A stretch of 6,634 bases of DNA from CAWUJK01 sp964586815 (lineage in GTDB: Bacteria; Patescibacteriota; Gracilibacteria; BD1-5; UBA6164): positions 1-6,634 of the forward strand of contig CAZPIB010000049.1 in the NCBI GenBank assembly GCA_964586815.1, in the 5' to 3' direction. Position numbers and translations under genes: made by a program. A model generated the notes under the pieces. It did no database searches and was not told the origin of the DNA. It was given only the letters and a program-made list of their open reading frames with translations. The stretch's first letter is position 1, and each line of letters starts with the position of its first letter. Below are positions 6,208 to 6,634 of the stretch, one piece after another.

Positions 6208-6634
6208 TTAAGCAACTTTAGCAGCAACTTCTTCTTTTGTCATTCAGTCAATATCAGTAGTGATACCACATTGTCTTGCTGTACCTTGAGCAATTTTCAT
6301 AGCTCAAGCTAAATCTTTAGCATTTAAATCTGGCATTTTTGATTCAGCAATTTCTTTAACTTGCTCCAGAGTTAAGTGAGCAACTTTATCTTTTTGAGGA
6401 ACACTTGAACCTTTTTTAATATTAGCTTTTTGCATTATTAAAGTAGACATTGGTGGTTGTTTTACAATAAATGTAAAAGTTCTATCTTCAAAAACTGTAA
6501 TTACAACAGGAAGTTTAACTCCCATTTTATCTTTAGTTCTATCATTAAATTGTTTTGTAAACTCTTGAATTGGTACTCAATATTGTCCAAGAGCTGGACC
6601 TACTGGAGGAGCTGGATTAGCTTGTCCTCAATTG
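6208..6634 (-). CDS. rplK: Ribosomal protein L11 (N-terminus beyond window)
   Basis: 141 residues plus the stop (TTA at 6208-6210 on the + strand) are present; roughly the first 15-20 residues and the start codon lie past base 6634. The visible part begins with NGGQANPAPPVGPALGQYGV, the L11 proline-rich loop, then PVVITVFEDRTFTF and KQPPMSTLIMQKAN of the N-terminal domain. The 23S-rRNA-binding C-terminal domain follows (DKVAHLTLEQVKEIAESKMPD, then IAQGTARQCGI). Four glycines are TGA and seven are GGN; one TGA, in the tail segment DIDGMTKEEVAAKVA, breaks a standard-code reading early. L11 sits at the GTPase-associated centre of the 50S subunit with rRNA helices 43/44. The C-terminus extends a little beyond that of E. 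coli L11. Downstream come a terminator and tRNA-Glu; rplA (L1), the usual partner, is not there. Confidence 0.97.

Noticed and set aside
6304..6525. Stand-alone 73-codon protein on the - strand
   Set aside because: It is an internal piece of rplK bounded by a TGA glycine codon and an internal Met.

Overview
The window reads as chromosomal DNA of a bacterium that uses genetic code 25 (UGA = glycine), i.e. Gracilibacteria (BD1-5) or Absconditabacteria (SR1) in the Patescibacteria/CPR. Under the standard code almost nothing is open. With TGA read as Gly, six long frames appear that fill most of the sequence and carry 74 in-frame TGA codons. Several fall at conserved glycines, such as the Leu-Glu-Gly-Ser-Thr-Val-Pro-Phe motif of Tex, the pilin signal Ile-Ile-Gly-Ile-Leu and ribosomal protein L11. 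The DNA is very AT-rich, arginine is nearly always AGA, and no visible start has a clear Shine-Dalgarno sequence. The two code-25 phyla cannot be separated from this window alone.

Layout, left to right. 3-95 (+) is the last 30 codons of an unidentified gene. It ends in a perfect 17-bp hairpin shared with the convergent gene. 138-659 (-) is a type IV pilin/pseudopilin-like protein with its own near-consensus promoter. 827-2743 (-) is a 638-aa membrane protein: a degenerate PP2C-phosphatase-like domain, one membrane helix and a probable beta-propeller. A 272-bp divergent promoter region follows, with a 15-bp tandem repeat. 3016-3717 (+) is an unrecognised 233-aa soluble protein. 3825-5978 (+) is Tex, the S1-domain nucleic-acid-binding protein. 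6060-6134 (-) is tRNA-Glu(CTC) with encoded CCA. A compact multi-hairpin terminator follows, then 6208-6634 (-), which is rplK (ribosomal protein L11) missing only its N-terminus.

The genes do not form one pathway. tex, tRNA-Glu and rplK are translation/RNA housekeeping functions. The pilin and the membrane pseudophosphatase-propeller are envelope proteins, each with its own promoter. The most interesting points are the inactive-looking PP2C/TM/propeller protein, the gene-dependent choice between TGA and GGN for glycine, a lone CGA codon in the pilin, the recurring TTACTTAAA elements near starts, and the interlocking hairpins between rplK and tRNA-Glu.
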